From positions 248,001 to 312,000 of the forward strand of contig NZ_SKCI01000004.1 of assembly GCF_005434965.1 (NCBI RefSeq): DNA of 64,000 bases. The letters are read 5' to 3'. Shown in pieces: positions 22,923 through 31,482 of the stretch; position 1 is the first letter of the stretch, and every line of letters begins with the position of its first letter. Source of the stretch: Marimonas lutisalis (lineage in GTDB: Bacteria; Pseudomonadota; Alphaproteobacteria; Rhodobacterales; Rhodobacteraceae). The notes under the pieces are model-generated. The model was given only the letters and a program-made list of their open reading frames with translations. It did no database searches and had not been told where the DNA came from. A program made the position numbers and the translations under genes.

Positions 22923-23768
22923 CTACAACCTGCTGGCCCCGAACGTGTCGCACCGGTTGGGATCGCCGGTCTCGTATCCGGTCGCGAACCAGCGCTGGCG
23001 CTGTTCGCTGGTGCCGTGGGTAAAGGTATGCGGCTGCGGCACCCGCCCTGCCCGGCGCTGCAGCGTATCATCGCCGATCTGCCGCGCCGCGTTCAGCGCC
23101 TCCTGCAGGTCGCCCGGCTCCAACAGGCCATCCACCGCCCGCGCCCAGACCCCCGACAGGCAATCGGCCTGCAATTCCAGCCGCACGGTCAGCGCATTGG
23201 CCTCCACTTGGTTCGATTGCTGCCGCGCCTGGTGCACCTTGGGAATGATGCCCAGCTCGTTCTGCACATGGTGGGCCACCTCGTGCGCGATCACATAGGC
23301 GGCCGCGAAATCGCCCCTCGCGCCCAGTTGGTGCGACATGGTGACAAAGAACTCGGTATCCAGATAGGCCTTGCGGTCGGACGGGCAATAGAACGGCCCC
23401 GTCGCGCCGCTCGCGCCGCCGCACGGGCTTTGCGTCACTCCGCTATACAGCACCAGCACCGGCGGCGCATACTCGCGCCCGAAGGCCTGCGGGAATACCT
23501 GCCCCCAGACCTGCTCTGTCGTTGCCAGAACCCGCGTGGCGAACTCGCCCGCCTGTTTCTCCTCGGCGGTCAGTTCCCTTGGCGCGCCGGTTTGCTGCGC
23601 CGAACCGTCCAGTTGCCCCTGCAACAATGGCGTCACGTCGATCCCGGCGAAATACCCGATCGCCAGCACCACCAACAGCCCGACACCGCCGATCCCGGCC
23701 CCGGCCGCACCGCGCCGTCCACGCCGGTCCTCCACGTTGCGGCTGCCGCGCACTCCTCTCAGTCGCAT
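22923..23768 (-). CDS. ypfJ: Neutral zinc metallopeptidase, YpfJ family
   Basis: A 281-residue protein with an Arg-rich cytoplasmic N-terminus, one membrane anchor near residues 25-45 (GIGGVGLLVVLAIGYFAG) and a periplasmic domain. The zinc motif HEVAHH lies near 159-164; CPSDRKAYLDTEFF and LQADCLSGVWA are the conserved YpfJ/KPN_02809-type blocks, the latter with the third ligand region. Start at 23768 (MRLRGVRGSR) is where similarity begins. Cotranscribed with the phosphatase downstream. Function in the family is unclear. Confidence 0.88.
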   Translation of the reverse strand: MRLRGVRGSRNVEDRRGRRGAAGAGIGGVGLLVVLAIGYFAGIDVTPLLQGQLDGSAQQTGAPRELTAEEKQAGEFATRVLATTEQVWGQVFPQAFGREYAPPVLVLYSGVTQSPCGGASGATGPFYCPSDRKAYLDTEFFVTMSHQLGARGDFAAAYVIAHEVAHHVQNELGIIPKVHQARQQSNQVEANALTVRLELQADCLSGVWARAVDGLLEPGDLQEALNAARQIGDDTLQRRAGRVPQPHTFTHGTSEQRQRWFATGYETGDPNRCDTFGASRL

Positions 23769-23911
23769 CCCAAAACTCCCCAGAACTCGTCTTCGCCCAG
23801 ACTGGCCCGATTCCGCCCTCATGCCAATCCTTTGTTGCCCCGCGACAACGGCACGCTTCGCGGCGCGTGACATTTCGTGCCATAACAAGGGCCCACCCAG
23901 CGGAGCCTGCC

Positions 23912-24829
23912 ATGCGTCTTGTCCTTCTTGCCCTGTCCCTCCTGATCGCGTTCGCCCTCCCCGCCCGTGCGGCCCCGCCCTACGACGTGCAAGAGGTGGC
24001 GCCGCGCACCTTTGCCATCGTCGGCCCCTTCGGCAACAGAACGCCCGAGAACCTCGGCAACAACGCCACCTTCGGCCTTGTCGTCACCGATGACGGCGCC
24101 GTGCTGATCGACCCGGGCGGCAGTGAACAGGGCGCCGCTGCGCTCGATACCGTCGTCCAGTCGCTCACCGATCAGCCCGTGCGCTTCGTCATCAACACCG
24201 GCGGTCAGGATCACCGCTGGATCGGCAATGCCTACTGGCAGGCCCGCGGCGCCACGGTCATCGCCTCCTCCGCCGCCATCGCCGATCAGGCCGCGCGCGC
24301 CTCGATGCAGCAAACCATGCTCTCCACCCTTCTGGGCGATGCCTTCGCAGGCACCGTGCCCGCCCATGCCGATATCGGTTTCGACGACAGCTACACGCTT
24401 TCCCTCGGCGGTCGAACGCTTGAAATCCGCCACCCGGCCATCGCGCATACGCCGGGCGACAGCTTCGTCTGGGTGCCCGATGCCTCGACCGTCTTTACCG
24501 GCGATATCGTCTATGTCGGGCGCTTGCTGGGCCTCTTCGATTTCTCCTCGTCGTCCCAGTGGCTCGAGGCCTTCGATGCCATGGCGGCGCTCGATCCGGT
24601 CCATGTTATCCCGGGTCACGGTCCGGCCACCGATCTGGCCACCGCGAAACGCGAAACCCGCGACTACATCGCTCATCTGCGCACCGCGATGCGCGCCTAT
24701 ATCGACGAGGGCGGCGATATCATCGGTTCGGTAGAAATCGACCAGTCCGCGTTTTCCTACCTGATTGACTTCGACATTCTCGCCGGACGCAACGCGCAAC
24801 AGGTCTTCACGGAAATGGAATGGGAATAA
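23912..24829 (+). CDS. Secreted metallo-beta-lactamase-fold protein with altered metal motif
   Basis: A 305-residue protein with a Sec signal (MRLVLLALSLLIAFALPARA, cleavage near 20). The fold is shown by LVVTDDGAVLIDPGG, a HTPGD block, TGDIVYVGRL and VIPGHGP near 234. The hallmark HxHxDH after the Asn-Thr is replaced by NTGGQDHRWIGN near 94, so the first zinc site is altered; the GGQDHRW form recalls the SoxH-like/quinoprotein-linked branch. Periplasmic; reaction unknown. Divergent from ypfJ with a 143-base gap. Confidence 0.85.
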   Translation: MRLVLLALSLLIAFALPARAAPPYDVQEVAPRTFAIVGPFGNRTPENLGNNATFGLVVTDDGAVLIDPGGSEQGAAALDTVVQSLTDQPVRFVINTGGQDHRWIGNAYWQARGATVIASSAAIADQAARASMQQTMLSTLLGDAFAGTVPAHADIGFDDSYTLSLGGRTLEIRHPAIAHTPGDSFVWVPDASTVFTGDIVYVGRLLGLFDFSSSSQWLEAFDAMAALDPVHVIPGHGPATDLATAKRETRDYIAHLRTAMRAYIDEGGDIIGSVEIDQSAFSYLIDFDILAGRNAQQVFTEMEWE

Positions 24830-24874
24830 CCGGCCAGTCTTTACCAGCCCCCTGCGCGCCCCTACTTTCCGAGC

Positions 24875-25252
24875 ATGACGGATAAGCCCGACACCAGCCC
24901 CGAGGCCGAGTCGCACCGGCGCACCGAATGGTCCGAGGATCGCACCCTCATGGCCTCGGAACGCACGTTCAACAGCGCGCTCGGCACAGCGCTCGGCTGC
25001 CTCGGCGTCGCCATCGGGCTGCACGCGGTTTTCGGCACGCTCGAACCCACCTGGGCGCCCAAGGCCGTGGCAAGCCTCTTTCTCGCGCTGTCCCTGTTTC
25101 TCGTCTGGTCGGCCCGGGCCCGCGCGGTCGCAACCCGGCAGCGGCTGTCCGAACATTCCGCCCGGGTCGAAGACCGCCACAGCTTCACCATGATCAGCGC
25201 CACCGTCACGCTCGGCGCGCTGTCCATCGGCGCCATCCTGTGGTTGATCTAA
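24875..25252 (+). CDS. DUF202 (YidH-type) membrane protein
   Basis: A 125-residue protein with the DUF202 signature around RTLMASERTFNSALGTALG (residues about 23-41) and three hydrophobic segments. DUF202 proteins are small inner-membrane proteins of unclear role, often next to stress genes. It begins 45 bases after the metallo-beta-lactamase-fold gene and ends 5 bases before the GNAT gene, so these probably share a transcript. Confidence 0.82.
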   Translation: MTDKPDTSPEAESHRRTEWSEDRTLMASERTFNSALGTALGCLGVAIGLHAVFGTLEPTWAPKAVASLFLALSLFLVWSARARAVATRQRLSEHSARVEDRHSFTMISATVTLGALSIGAILWLI

Positions 25253-25257
25253 CGGTC

Positions 25258-25686
25258 ATGTCCCCCGGTATCACGCTCCGCCCCTTCCTGCCCGGCGACT
25301 ACCCCGAGGCCCGCGCCCTCTGGGAGGCCACTCCGGGTGTCGGTCTTAGCGCGGCAGACGAACATGCACCCATTCTCGCCTTTCTCGCCCGCAATCCCGG
25401 CCTCAGCCTTGTCGCCCTGCACGACGGTCGGATCGTCGGCACCATTCTTGTCGGTCATGACGGGCGGCGCGGCTTCATCCACCACCTCGCCACCGGGGCG
25501 GACCACCGCCGCACCGGCATCGCCCGCGCGCTTGTCGACGCGGCCATCGCCGGGCTTCGCGGCGAAGGCATCGGCAAATGCCATCTCATGGTGTTCGAAA
25601 TGAACCGCGAAGGCCGGGCTTTCTGGCACAGCATCGGCGCAACGTTCCGTGACGATCTGGTGCTCTATTCCATCCCCGTCGAATGA
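25258..25686 (+). CDS. GNAT-family N-acetyltransferase
   Basis: A 142-residue acetyltransferase. The acetyl-CoA-binding segment DHRRTGIARALVDAAI near residues 83-98 has the R/QxxGxG/A form, and KCHLMVFEMNREGRAFWHSI with YSIPVE at the end matches the YpeA-like subgroup. The frame stays open upstream over the DUF202 gene, but ATG at 25258 gives the proper family N-terminus (ITLRPFLPGDYPEARALW). Target unknown. Confidence 0.85.
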   Translation: MSPGITLRPFLPGDYPEARALWEATPGVGLSAADEHAPILAFLARNPGLSLVALHDGRIVGTILVGHDGRRGFIHHLATGADHRRTGIARALVDAAIAGLRGEGIGKCHLMVFEMNREGRAFWHSIGATFRDDLVLYSIPVE

Positions 25687-25777
25687 CCGGCCCGCATTTG
25701 ACCCACCTGCGGCCTAGACCTCCCCGCCGCCCGGCTTTACCGTGCCCCCCACGCCCGAATCCAGCAAAGGCCATCGC

Positions 25778-27529
25778 ATGAGCGACGACGCAAAGAAAAC
25801 CTATCAGGTTCTCGCGCGCAAATACCGCCCCGAGACCTTCGCCGATCTCGTCGGGCAGGACGCGATGGTGCGCACGCTGAAAAATGCGTTCAAGGCCGAC
25901 CGCATCGCGCAGGCCTTCATCATGACCGGCATTCGCGGCACCGGCAAAACCACCACCGCCCGGATCATCGCCAAGGGGATGAACTGCATCGGCCCCGACG
26001 GCACCGGCGGCCCCACCACCGAACCCTGCGGACAGTGCGAACATTGCGTCGCCATCATGGAAGGCCGCCATGTCGACGTGATGGAAATGGACGCCGCCTC
26101 GCGCACGGGCGTGGGGGACATCCGCGAAATCATCGACAGCGTGCACTACCGCGCCGCCTCCGCGCGCTACAAGATCTACATCATCGACGAAGTGCACATG
26201 CTCTCGACCAGCGCGTTCAACGCGCTCCTGAAAACGCTCGAAGAGCCGCCCGCGCATGTGAAATTCATCTTTGCCACCACCGAGATCCGCAAGGTGCCGG
26301 TCACCGTGCTCTCGCGCTGCCAGCGCTTCGATCTGCGCCGCATCGAACCCGAAGACATGATCGCCATGCTGCGCCGCATCGCGGACTCTGAGTCCGCGCA
26401 GATCGCCGACGATGCGCTGGCGCTCATCACCCGCGCCGCCGAAGGCTCGGCGCGCGATGCCACCTCGCTCCTCGATCAGGCCATTTCCCACGGCGCCGGC
26501 GAAACCACTGCCGACCAGGTCCGCGCCATGCTCGGCCTCGCGGATCGCGGCCGCGTGCTCGATCTCTTCGACATGATCATGAAGGGTGACGCCGCCGGCG
26601 CATTGACCGAGCTTTCCGCGCAATATGCCGATGGCGCCGATCCTCTTGCCGTGCTGCGCGATCTGGCCGAAATCACCCACTGGGTCAGCGTGGTGAAAAT
26701 CACCCCCGAAGCGGTCGAGGACCCCACGGTCAGCCCCGATGAGCGCACCCGCGGGCAACAGTTGGCCGATGCCCTGCCGATGCGCGTTCTGGCACGGATG
26801 TGGCAGATGCTGCTCAAGGCGCTCGACGAGGTGGCCCAGGCCCCCAACGCGATGATGGCCGCCGAAATGGCGATCATCCGCCTGACGCATGTGGCCGACA
26901 TGCCCACACCGGACGAACTGGTGAAGAAACTCAAGGATGCCACCCCGCCGCCCCTCCCACCCACGGGCGGCGGTGCGCCCGCGCCCGGCCCGGGCGGCGG
27001 CAACGGCAGCCATGCAATGTCGCGCGGCACGGTGCAGGCCGGCCATTCCGGCGGGCCCAGCGCCGCACTGGCGCAGGATGCGGAAACCGCGCTCGCGCAC
27101 TATCCTACCTTCGATCACGTGGTGGAACTCATCCGCGCCAACCGCGACGGCAAACTCCTGATGGATGTCGAGGCCGACCTGCGGCTTGTCTCCTACCAGC
27201 CCGGCCGCATCACCTATCAGCCGACGCCAACCTCCCCCGCCGATCTCGCCCAGCGCCTCGGCTCCGCCCTGCAACGCTGGACCGGCAACCGCTGGGCCGT
27301 CTCCGTGGTCAGCGAAGGCGGCGCCCCCTCGATCCTCGAGCTGCGCAACGCCGAACGCAACGCGCTCGAGGCCGAGGCCCGCGAACATCCCCTGGTCCAG
27401 GCCGTGTTCGATGCCTTCCCAAAGGCGAAAATCATCGACATCAAAACCCAGCAGGACATCGTCGCCGAAGCCCAGGCCGAAGCCCTTCCCGAAGTCGAAG
27501 ACGAATGGGATCCTTTCGAGGAAGACTGA
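25778..27529 (+). CDS. dnaX: DNA polymerase III subunits gamma and tau
   Basis: A 583-residue clamp-loader ATPase. The start is MSDDAKKTYQVLARKYRPETF; Walker A GIRGTGKTT lies near residues 51-59, the zinc cysteines between about 67 and 90 (PCGQCEHC visible), Walker B DEVHMLS near 136, and the sensor LSRCQRFDLRRI near 183. A Pro/Gly linker at about 390-415 leads to the tau-specific C-terminus. No A-rich slippery site like that of E. coli was seen, so a separate gamma form is not evident. GTG at 25742 is a possible but unlikely earlier start. Confidence 0.95.
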   Translation: MSDDAKKTYQVLARKYRPETFADLVGQDAMVRTLKNAFKADRIAQAFIMTGIRGTGKTTTARIIAKGMNCIGPDGTGGPTTEPCGQCEHCVAIMEGRHVDVMEMDAASRTGVGDIREIIDSVHYRAASARYKIYIIDEVHMLSTSAFNALLKTLEEPPAHVKFIFATTEIRKVPVTVLSRCQRFDLRRIEPEDMIAMLRRIADSESAQIADDALALITRAAEGSARDATSLLDQAISHGAGETTADQVRAMLGLADRGRVLDLFDMIMKGDAAGALTELSAQYADGADPLAVLRDLAEITHWVSVVKITPEAVEDPTVSPDERTRGQQLADALPMRVLARMWQMLLKALDEVAQAPNAMMAAEMAIIRLTHVADMPTPDELVKKLKDATPPPLPPTGGGAPAPGPGGGNGSHAMSRGTVQAGHSGGPSAALAQDAETALAHYPTFDHVVELIRANRDGKLLMDVEADLRLVSYQPGRITYQPTPTSPADLAQRLGSALQRWTGNRWAVSVVSEGGAPSILELRNAERNALEAEAREHPLVQAVFDAFPKAKIIDIKTQQDIVAEAQAEALPEVEDEWDPFEED

Positions 27530-27567
27530 CCCTTATCAGCAGACGCCAGCACCGGACAAAACCTCAG

Positions 27568-27990
27568 ATGATCTCCCGCGCCCTTCACATCGGCCTCGCG
27601 CTTGCCATCCTGCCCTCCGCCGCCCTGGCGGAAATCTGCGACAAGGAGCGCCCCTACTGGTCGCCCGCCGACGGCCCGGCCACCGGGCTCGATGAGCTGT
27701 TTCACATCGCCACCACCCTGCCGGGCCTTGGCATCCTGGGTGCGTTCACGCTGGCGCTGCTCACCGGCCGCAAACTCTATTTCGGCGTGGCAGCGCTCTT
27801 CTCGGGCATCGTCTGCCTCGGGCTCTGGTACGAATCCCGCGTCGATCCCTCGGGCCTGCACGCCCTCGGCCGGGCCGAAGGCTGCGTCGGAGACCTCACG
27901 CTGACGATCTGGGTGCTCGCCACGCTCACGCTCATCGCGTTCGGCTCCCTGTCAATCCTCTGGCTGCGCCGCTCCGGCCAAAACGGCTGA
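27568..27990 (+). CDS. Membrane protein with signal peptide, 140 aa
   Basis: Not recognised. The N-terminus MISRALHIGLALAILPSAALA is a Sec signal, followed by EICDKERPYWSP and two or three hydrophobic segments (GILGAFTLALLTGR, YFGVAALFSGIVCLGLWYE, LTIWVLATLTLIAFGSLSIL). It starts 38 bases after dnaX and may be cotranscribed. Its stop is followed directly by the composite repeat element. Confidence 0.65.
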   Translation: MISRALHIGLALAILPSAALAEICDKERPYWSPADGPATGLDELFHIATTLPGLGILGAFTLALLTGRKLYFGVAALFSGIVCLGLWYESRVDPSGLHALGRAEGCVGDLTLTIWVLATLTLIAFGSLSILWLRRSGQNG

Positions 27991-28022
27991 CACGGTTGCG
28001 CCGCGCTTTCGCGCGTCGCCCC

Positions 28023-28277
28023 GGGGGGCCTCGGCTTGTGCCTCGGCCCCGCCTGTCCAAACCTCCGGACCACGCCGCACCCTCGGACGCGGCGGCCGGG
28101 TCAGTGGTCGTGAGTATTTTCACCAAGAAAGACCAACTAGCCCGAGACCGCCACCCGGTCTTTCTTGGCAATAAATACTCAATCCAGACCTCTGCCGCGC
28201 GCGCCGGCCTATCGGGTCAAGCACGAGGCCCCCGCGCCGGTGCGGGGTGGGCGGGTGAGCGCACCGGCGCGGGGGCC
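28023..28277 (+). repeat. Composite hairpin element, copy A
   Basis: Three hairpins in series in the otherwise empty 27991-28336 gap. First, GGGGCC/GGCCCC (28025-28050) with an inner GGC/GCC pair. Second, TGAGTATTT (28111-28119) pairs with AAATACTCA (28173-28181) and CCAAGAAAGACC with GGTCTTTCTTGG, leaving a 22-base loop. Third, a perfect 16-bp stem (28227-28242 with 28262-28277) closing a loop that begins CGGGGTGGGCGGGTG. Matching copies lie at 36838-37213 and partly at 62192-62410. Confidence 0.85.
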
Positions 28278-28285
28278 GGCCAGAA

Positions 28286-28312
28286 AAAACCCGCCCGGTC
28301 TCCCGGGCGGGT
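28286..28312 (-). terminator. Terminator of clpB
   Basis: ACCCGCCCGG pairs with CCGGGCGGGT around a 3-base loop; read on the minus strand it is followed by six T residues. It lies 24 bases beyond the clpB stop. Confidence 0.9.
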
Positions 28313-28336
28313 CATTTTCAGTCAAGGCCACCAGGC

Positions 28337-30955
28337 TCAGTGCACCACGGCATCATCCGGCTTGGGCTTGTTCGTGGCGCCCACGCGATCGCCGATGATC
28401 AGGCCCTCGCTGCCCGCGCTCACCGGCACGGTGCTTCCGTCCAGGATATCGCCCGCCAGGATCGCCTCGGCCAGCGGGTCCTGCAGCGCGCGCTGGATCA
28501 CCCGCTTCAGCGGCCGCGCACCATAGACCGGGTCATAGCCTTCGTCGGCCAGCCAGGTCTTGGCCGCATCATCCAGCTCCAGCGTGATCTTGCGTCCGGC
28601 CAGGCGTTTTGCCAAGCGGCGCAGCTGGATCTCCACGATGCCGTCCATATCGTCGCGGCCCAGACGGTCAAAGACGATCATGTCATCCAGCCGGTTCAGG
28701 AACTCGGGCCGGAAATGGGCGCGCACCGCGTCCATCACGTCCCGGCGCGCCTGACTCGGGTCCGCCCCCTCGGGCAGCTGGCTCAGCGCCTGGCTGCCAA
28801 GGTTCGAAGTCAGCACTATCAGCGTCTGCTTGAAGTCCACCCTGCGGCCCTGCCCGTCAGTCAGCACCCCATCGTCCAGAACCTGCAACAGCACGTTGAA
28901 CACTTCCGGGTGCGCCTTCTCGACCTCGTCGAACAGCACCACCTGGTAGGGCCGGCGCCGGACCGCTTCGGTCAGAACGCCGCCCTCGTCATAGCCGACA
29001 TAGCCCGGAGGCGCACCGATCAGGCGGGCGACCGAGTGTTTCTCCATGAACTCCGACATGTCGATACGTACCATCGCGTTGTCGTCGTCGAAAAGGAACT
29101 CGGCCACGGCCTTGGTCAGCTCGGTCTTGCCCACACCGGTCGGGCCGAGGAACAGGAACGAGCCAAGCGGGCGGTTCTCGTCATTGAGGCCCGCGCGCGC
29201 CCGGCGCACGGCATTGGCCACCGCGGTCACCGCCGCGTTCTGGCCGATCACCCGCTTATGCAGGTTCTCCTCCATGCCCAGCAGTTTCTCGCGCTCACCT
29301 TCCAGCATCTTGCCGGCCGGAATGCCCGTCCAGCGCTCGACGACGCTGGCGATCTGGTCGGGGCGCACGGCCTCTTCCACCATCACGCCTTCGTCCTCGG
29401 CCTTCTCGGCATCCTCCAGCTGTTTTTCCAGCTGCGGAATGACGCCATAGCTCAGCTCGCCGGCCTTCGCCAGGTTGCCTTCGCGCTTGGCGATGTCCAG
29501 CTCGGCACGCGCCCGGTCCAGCTGCTCCTTCAGGTCGCGGGCACTGGCCAGCTTGTCACGCTCGGCCTGCCATTTCGCGGTCATCTGGGCGGACTTGTCC
29601 TGCAGGTCGGCCAGTTCCTTCTCCAGCTTCTCCAGCCGGTCTTTCGAGGCCGCGTCATCTTCCTTCTTCAACGCCTCGGCCTCAATCTGCATCTGCAGGA
29701 TATTGCGATCCAGCTGATCCAGCTCTTCGGGCTTCGAATCCACCTCCATCCGCAGGCGGCTCGCCGCCTCGTCGACAAGGTCAATCGCCTTGTCCGGCAG
29801 GAACCGGTCGGTGATATAGCGATGGCTCAGCTGCGCGGCTGCCACCAGCGCGCTGTCGGAAATCCGCACCCCGTGGTGCAGCTCGTATTTCTCCTTGATG
29901 CCCCGCAGGATCGAGATCGTATCCTCGACGGTCGGCTCCTCGATCATCACCGGCTGGAACCGGCGGGCCAGGGCCGCGTCCTTCTCGACGTACTTGCGAT
30001 ATTCATCCAGCGTCGTCGCGCCGATGCAGTGCAATTCGCCACGCGCCAGCGCTGGCTTGATCAGGTTGGCGGCATCCATCGCGCCATCCGTCTTGCCCGC
30101 GCCCACCAGCGTGTGCATCTCGTCGATGAAGAGGATGATTTCACCCGCAGCGCCCGTCACTTCGTTCAGAACCGCTTTCAGCCGCTCTTCGAACTCGCCA
30201 CGGTATTTCGCGCCCGCGATCAGCGCGCCCATGTCCAGCGCCAGAAGCTTCTTGTTCTTCAGGCTTTCGGGCACGTCGCCATTGACGATGCGCAGGGCCA
30301 TGCCCTCGGCAATCGCGGTCTTGCCAACGCCCGGCTCACCGATCAGGACAGGGTTGTTCTTGGTCCGGCGGCTCAGCACCTGCATCGCGCGGCGGATTTC
30401 CTCGTCGCGCCCGATGATCGGGTCGATCTTGCCTTCCTCGGCGGCCTCGGTCAGGTCGCGCGCGTATTTTTTCAGCGCGTCATAACCTTCCTCGGCGCTC
30501 GCCGTGTCGGCGGTGCGGCCCTTGCGGATGTCGTTGATCGCGGCGTTCAGCGCCTGCGCGTTCACCGCGCCGGCGTCCAGCGCGTCCTTGGCCTTCGATT
30601 TGACCATGCAAAGCGCCATCAGCATGCGCTCGACCGGCACGAAACTGTCGCCGGCCTTCTTGGCCAGGTTTTCCGCCTCGCCCAGCACCTTCGCCGTGGC
30701 GCTGTCCATGTAAACCTGTCCGGCGTCGCCGCTCACCTTGGCAATCTTGCCCAGCGCCAGATCGACAGCCTCGACCACGCGTTCGGGCGCTCCGCCCGCG
30801 CGCTTGATCAGGTTGCTGGCCAGCCCCTGATCGTCGTCCATCAATGCTTTCAGAAGGTGTTCGGGCAAGAGCCGCTGGTGGTCTTCCCGCATGGCGATCG
30901 TCTGTGCAGCCTGAATGAATCCGCGCGACCGCTCGGTGAACTTGTCCAAGTTCAT
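28337..30955 (-). CDS. clpB: Chaperone ClpB (Hsp104-type disaggregase)
   Basis: An 872-residue AAA+ disaggregase that works with DnaK to extract proteins from aggregates. The N-domain starts [19 protein letters not shown]; Walker A GEPGVGKT of NBD1 lies near 205 and GPTGVGKT of NBD2 near 605, with the coiled-coil M-domain between about 410 and 525 (rich in [17 protein letters not shown] heptads). The longer frame to 31084 is not used because AAGGAGAA precedes the ATG at 30955 and a heat-shock promoter lies within that stretch. Monocistronic, ending at a strong terminator. Confidence 0.97.
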   Translation of the reverse strand: MNLDKFTERSRGFIQAAQTIAMREDHQRLLPEHLLKALMDDDQGLASNLIKRAGGAPERVVEAVDLALGKIAKVSGDAGQVYMDSATAKVLGEAENLAKKAGDSFVPVERMLMALCMVKSKAKDALDAGAVNAQALNAAINDIRKGRTADTASAEEGYDALKKYARDLTEAAEEGKIDPIIGRDEEIRRAMQVLSRRTKNNPVLIGEPGVGKTAIAEGMALRIVNGDVPESLKNKKLLALDMGALIAGAKYRGEFEERLKAVLNEVTGAAGEIILFIDEMHTLVGAGKTDGAMDAANLIKPALARGELHCIGATTLDEYRKYVEKDAALARRFQPVMIEEPTVEDTISILRGIKEKYELHHGVRISDSALVAAAQLSHRYITDRFLPDKAIDLVDEAASRLRMEVDSKPEELDQLDRNILQMQIEAEALKKEDDAASKDRLEKLEKELADLQDKSAQMTAKWQAERDKLASARDLKEQLDRARAELDIAKREGNLAKAGELSYGVIPQLEKQLEDAEKAEDEGVMVEEAVRPDQIASVVERWTGIPAGKMLEGEREKLLGMEENLHKRVIGQNAAVTAVANAVRRARAGLNDENRPLGSFLFLGPTGVGKTELTKAVAEFLFDDDNAMVRIDMSEFMEKHSVARLIGAPPGYVGYDEGGVLTEAVRRRPYQVVLFDEVEKAHPEVFNVLLQVLDDGVLTDGQGRRVDFKQTLIVLTSNLGSQALSQLPEGADPSQARRDVMDAVRAHFRPEFLNRLDDMIVFDRLGRDDMDGIVEIQLRRLAKRLAGRKITLELDDAAKTWLADEGYDPVYGARPLKRVIQRALQDPLAEAILAGDILDGSTVPVSAGSEGLIIGDRVGATNKPKPDDAVVH

Positions 30956-31030
30956 GGCAATTCTCCTTTTCCAAGCTTTCCCACCTTGCGCACCCGGCTT
31001 CGGCATGCGTCGTTTTGGGAACCTCCCGAA

Positions 31031-31061
31031 ATAAATGGGGCGCCGGAAACGGGGCTTCAAG
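31031..31061 (-). promoter_or_regulatory. RpoH (sigma-32) heat-shock promoter of clpB
   Basis: On the minus strand CTTGAA (31061-31056), a 15-base spacer and CCCCATTTAT (31040-31031) match the heat-shock sigma consensus (CTTGAA, N13-17, CCCCATNT) almost perfectly. The predicted start of transcription lies about 70 bases before the clpB ATG. Confidence 0.85.
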
Positions 31062-31138
31062 GCGCGATGTGCGGATTTTCGCACATGATCACACCATTCC
31101 GTGACTCCCCCTTAAAACCGTTACATCCGCACCCCAAG

Positions 31139-31160
31139 TTCTCCACAGGTTTTCCACAGG
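31139..31160. repeat. Tandem DnaA-box-like repeats
   Basis: TTCTCCACAGG followed directly by TTTTCCACAGG, two 11-base repeats differing at one position. Each differs from the DnaA box TTATCCACA at one base. They lie between clpB and the divergent small gene at 31197. Confidence 0.55.
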
Positions 31161-31196
31161 CGCGGCGAAGCGCCATCAAGGAAAGGAGCGAAAACC

Positions 31197-31472
31197 ATGG
31201 GACACGAGAAACTCCGCATCGCGGACATCCGCTACAATCCCGAACGCGAAGGGTTCGAAGCGCTGGTCACCATCCATGACGGCGGACTGAGCTATCGTTA
31301 CCCCGCCTATGTCGCGGCCCCCGTTCATGCCGATTACAGGATGGTCATCCGCGGCCTGACCGAAAAGGCCGAGGCAGCGCACAAATCCGGCAAGCCCGGC
31401 CTGCGTATGCATCTGCGCCCGCTGGTCTCCCGGGTCCCAGCGCCGCAGGACATGCCGCCGCTCGCGGCCTGA
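31197..31472 (+). CDS. Conserved small protein, 91 aa
   Basis: Not assigned to a named family. It starts MGHEKLRIADIRYNPEREGF and contains GLSYRYPAYVAAPVHADY, with no signal or membrane segment; it looks like a small soluble alpha/beta protein. A strong ribosome site (AAGGAAAGGAG) supports the start. It is divergent from clpB; the two share a 241-base intergenic region that carries the heat-shock promoter and the DnaA-box-like repeats, so coregulation with stress or replication is possible. Confidence 0.7.
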   Translation: MGHEKLRIADIRYNPEREGFEALVTIHDGGLSYRYPAYVAAPVHADYRMVIRGLTEKAEAAHKSGKPGLRMHLRPLVSRVPAPQDMPPLAA

Positions 31473-31482
31473 CCGGTCGAGA

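Noticed and set aside
25778..27529. Programmed frameshift producing gamma from dnaX
   Set aside because: No A-rich slippery heptamer with downstream hairpin was seen in the gene.
28111..28277. CRISPR array or tandem satellite
   Set aside because: The repeats are inverted and dispersed, not regularly spaced direct repeats with unique spacers.
28340..31279. Very long plus-strand open frame opposite clpB
   Set aside because: Its translation lacks any domain and mirrors the codon use of clpB; it is an antisense shadow typical of GC-rich DNA. The same applies to the long frames opposite dnaA (2484-3962) and the TRAP operon (17407-19962).
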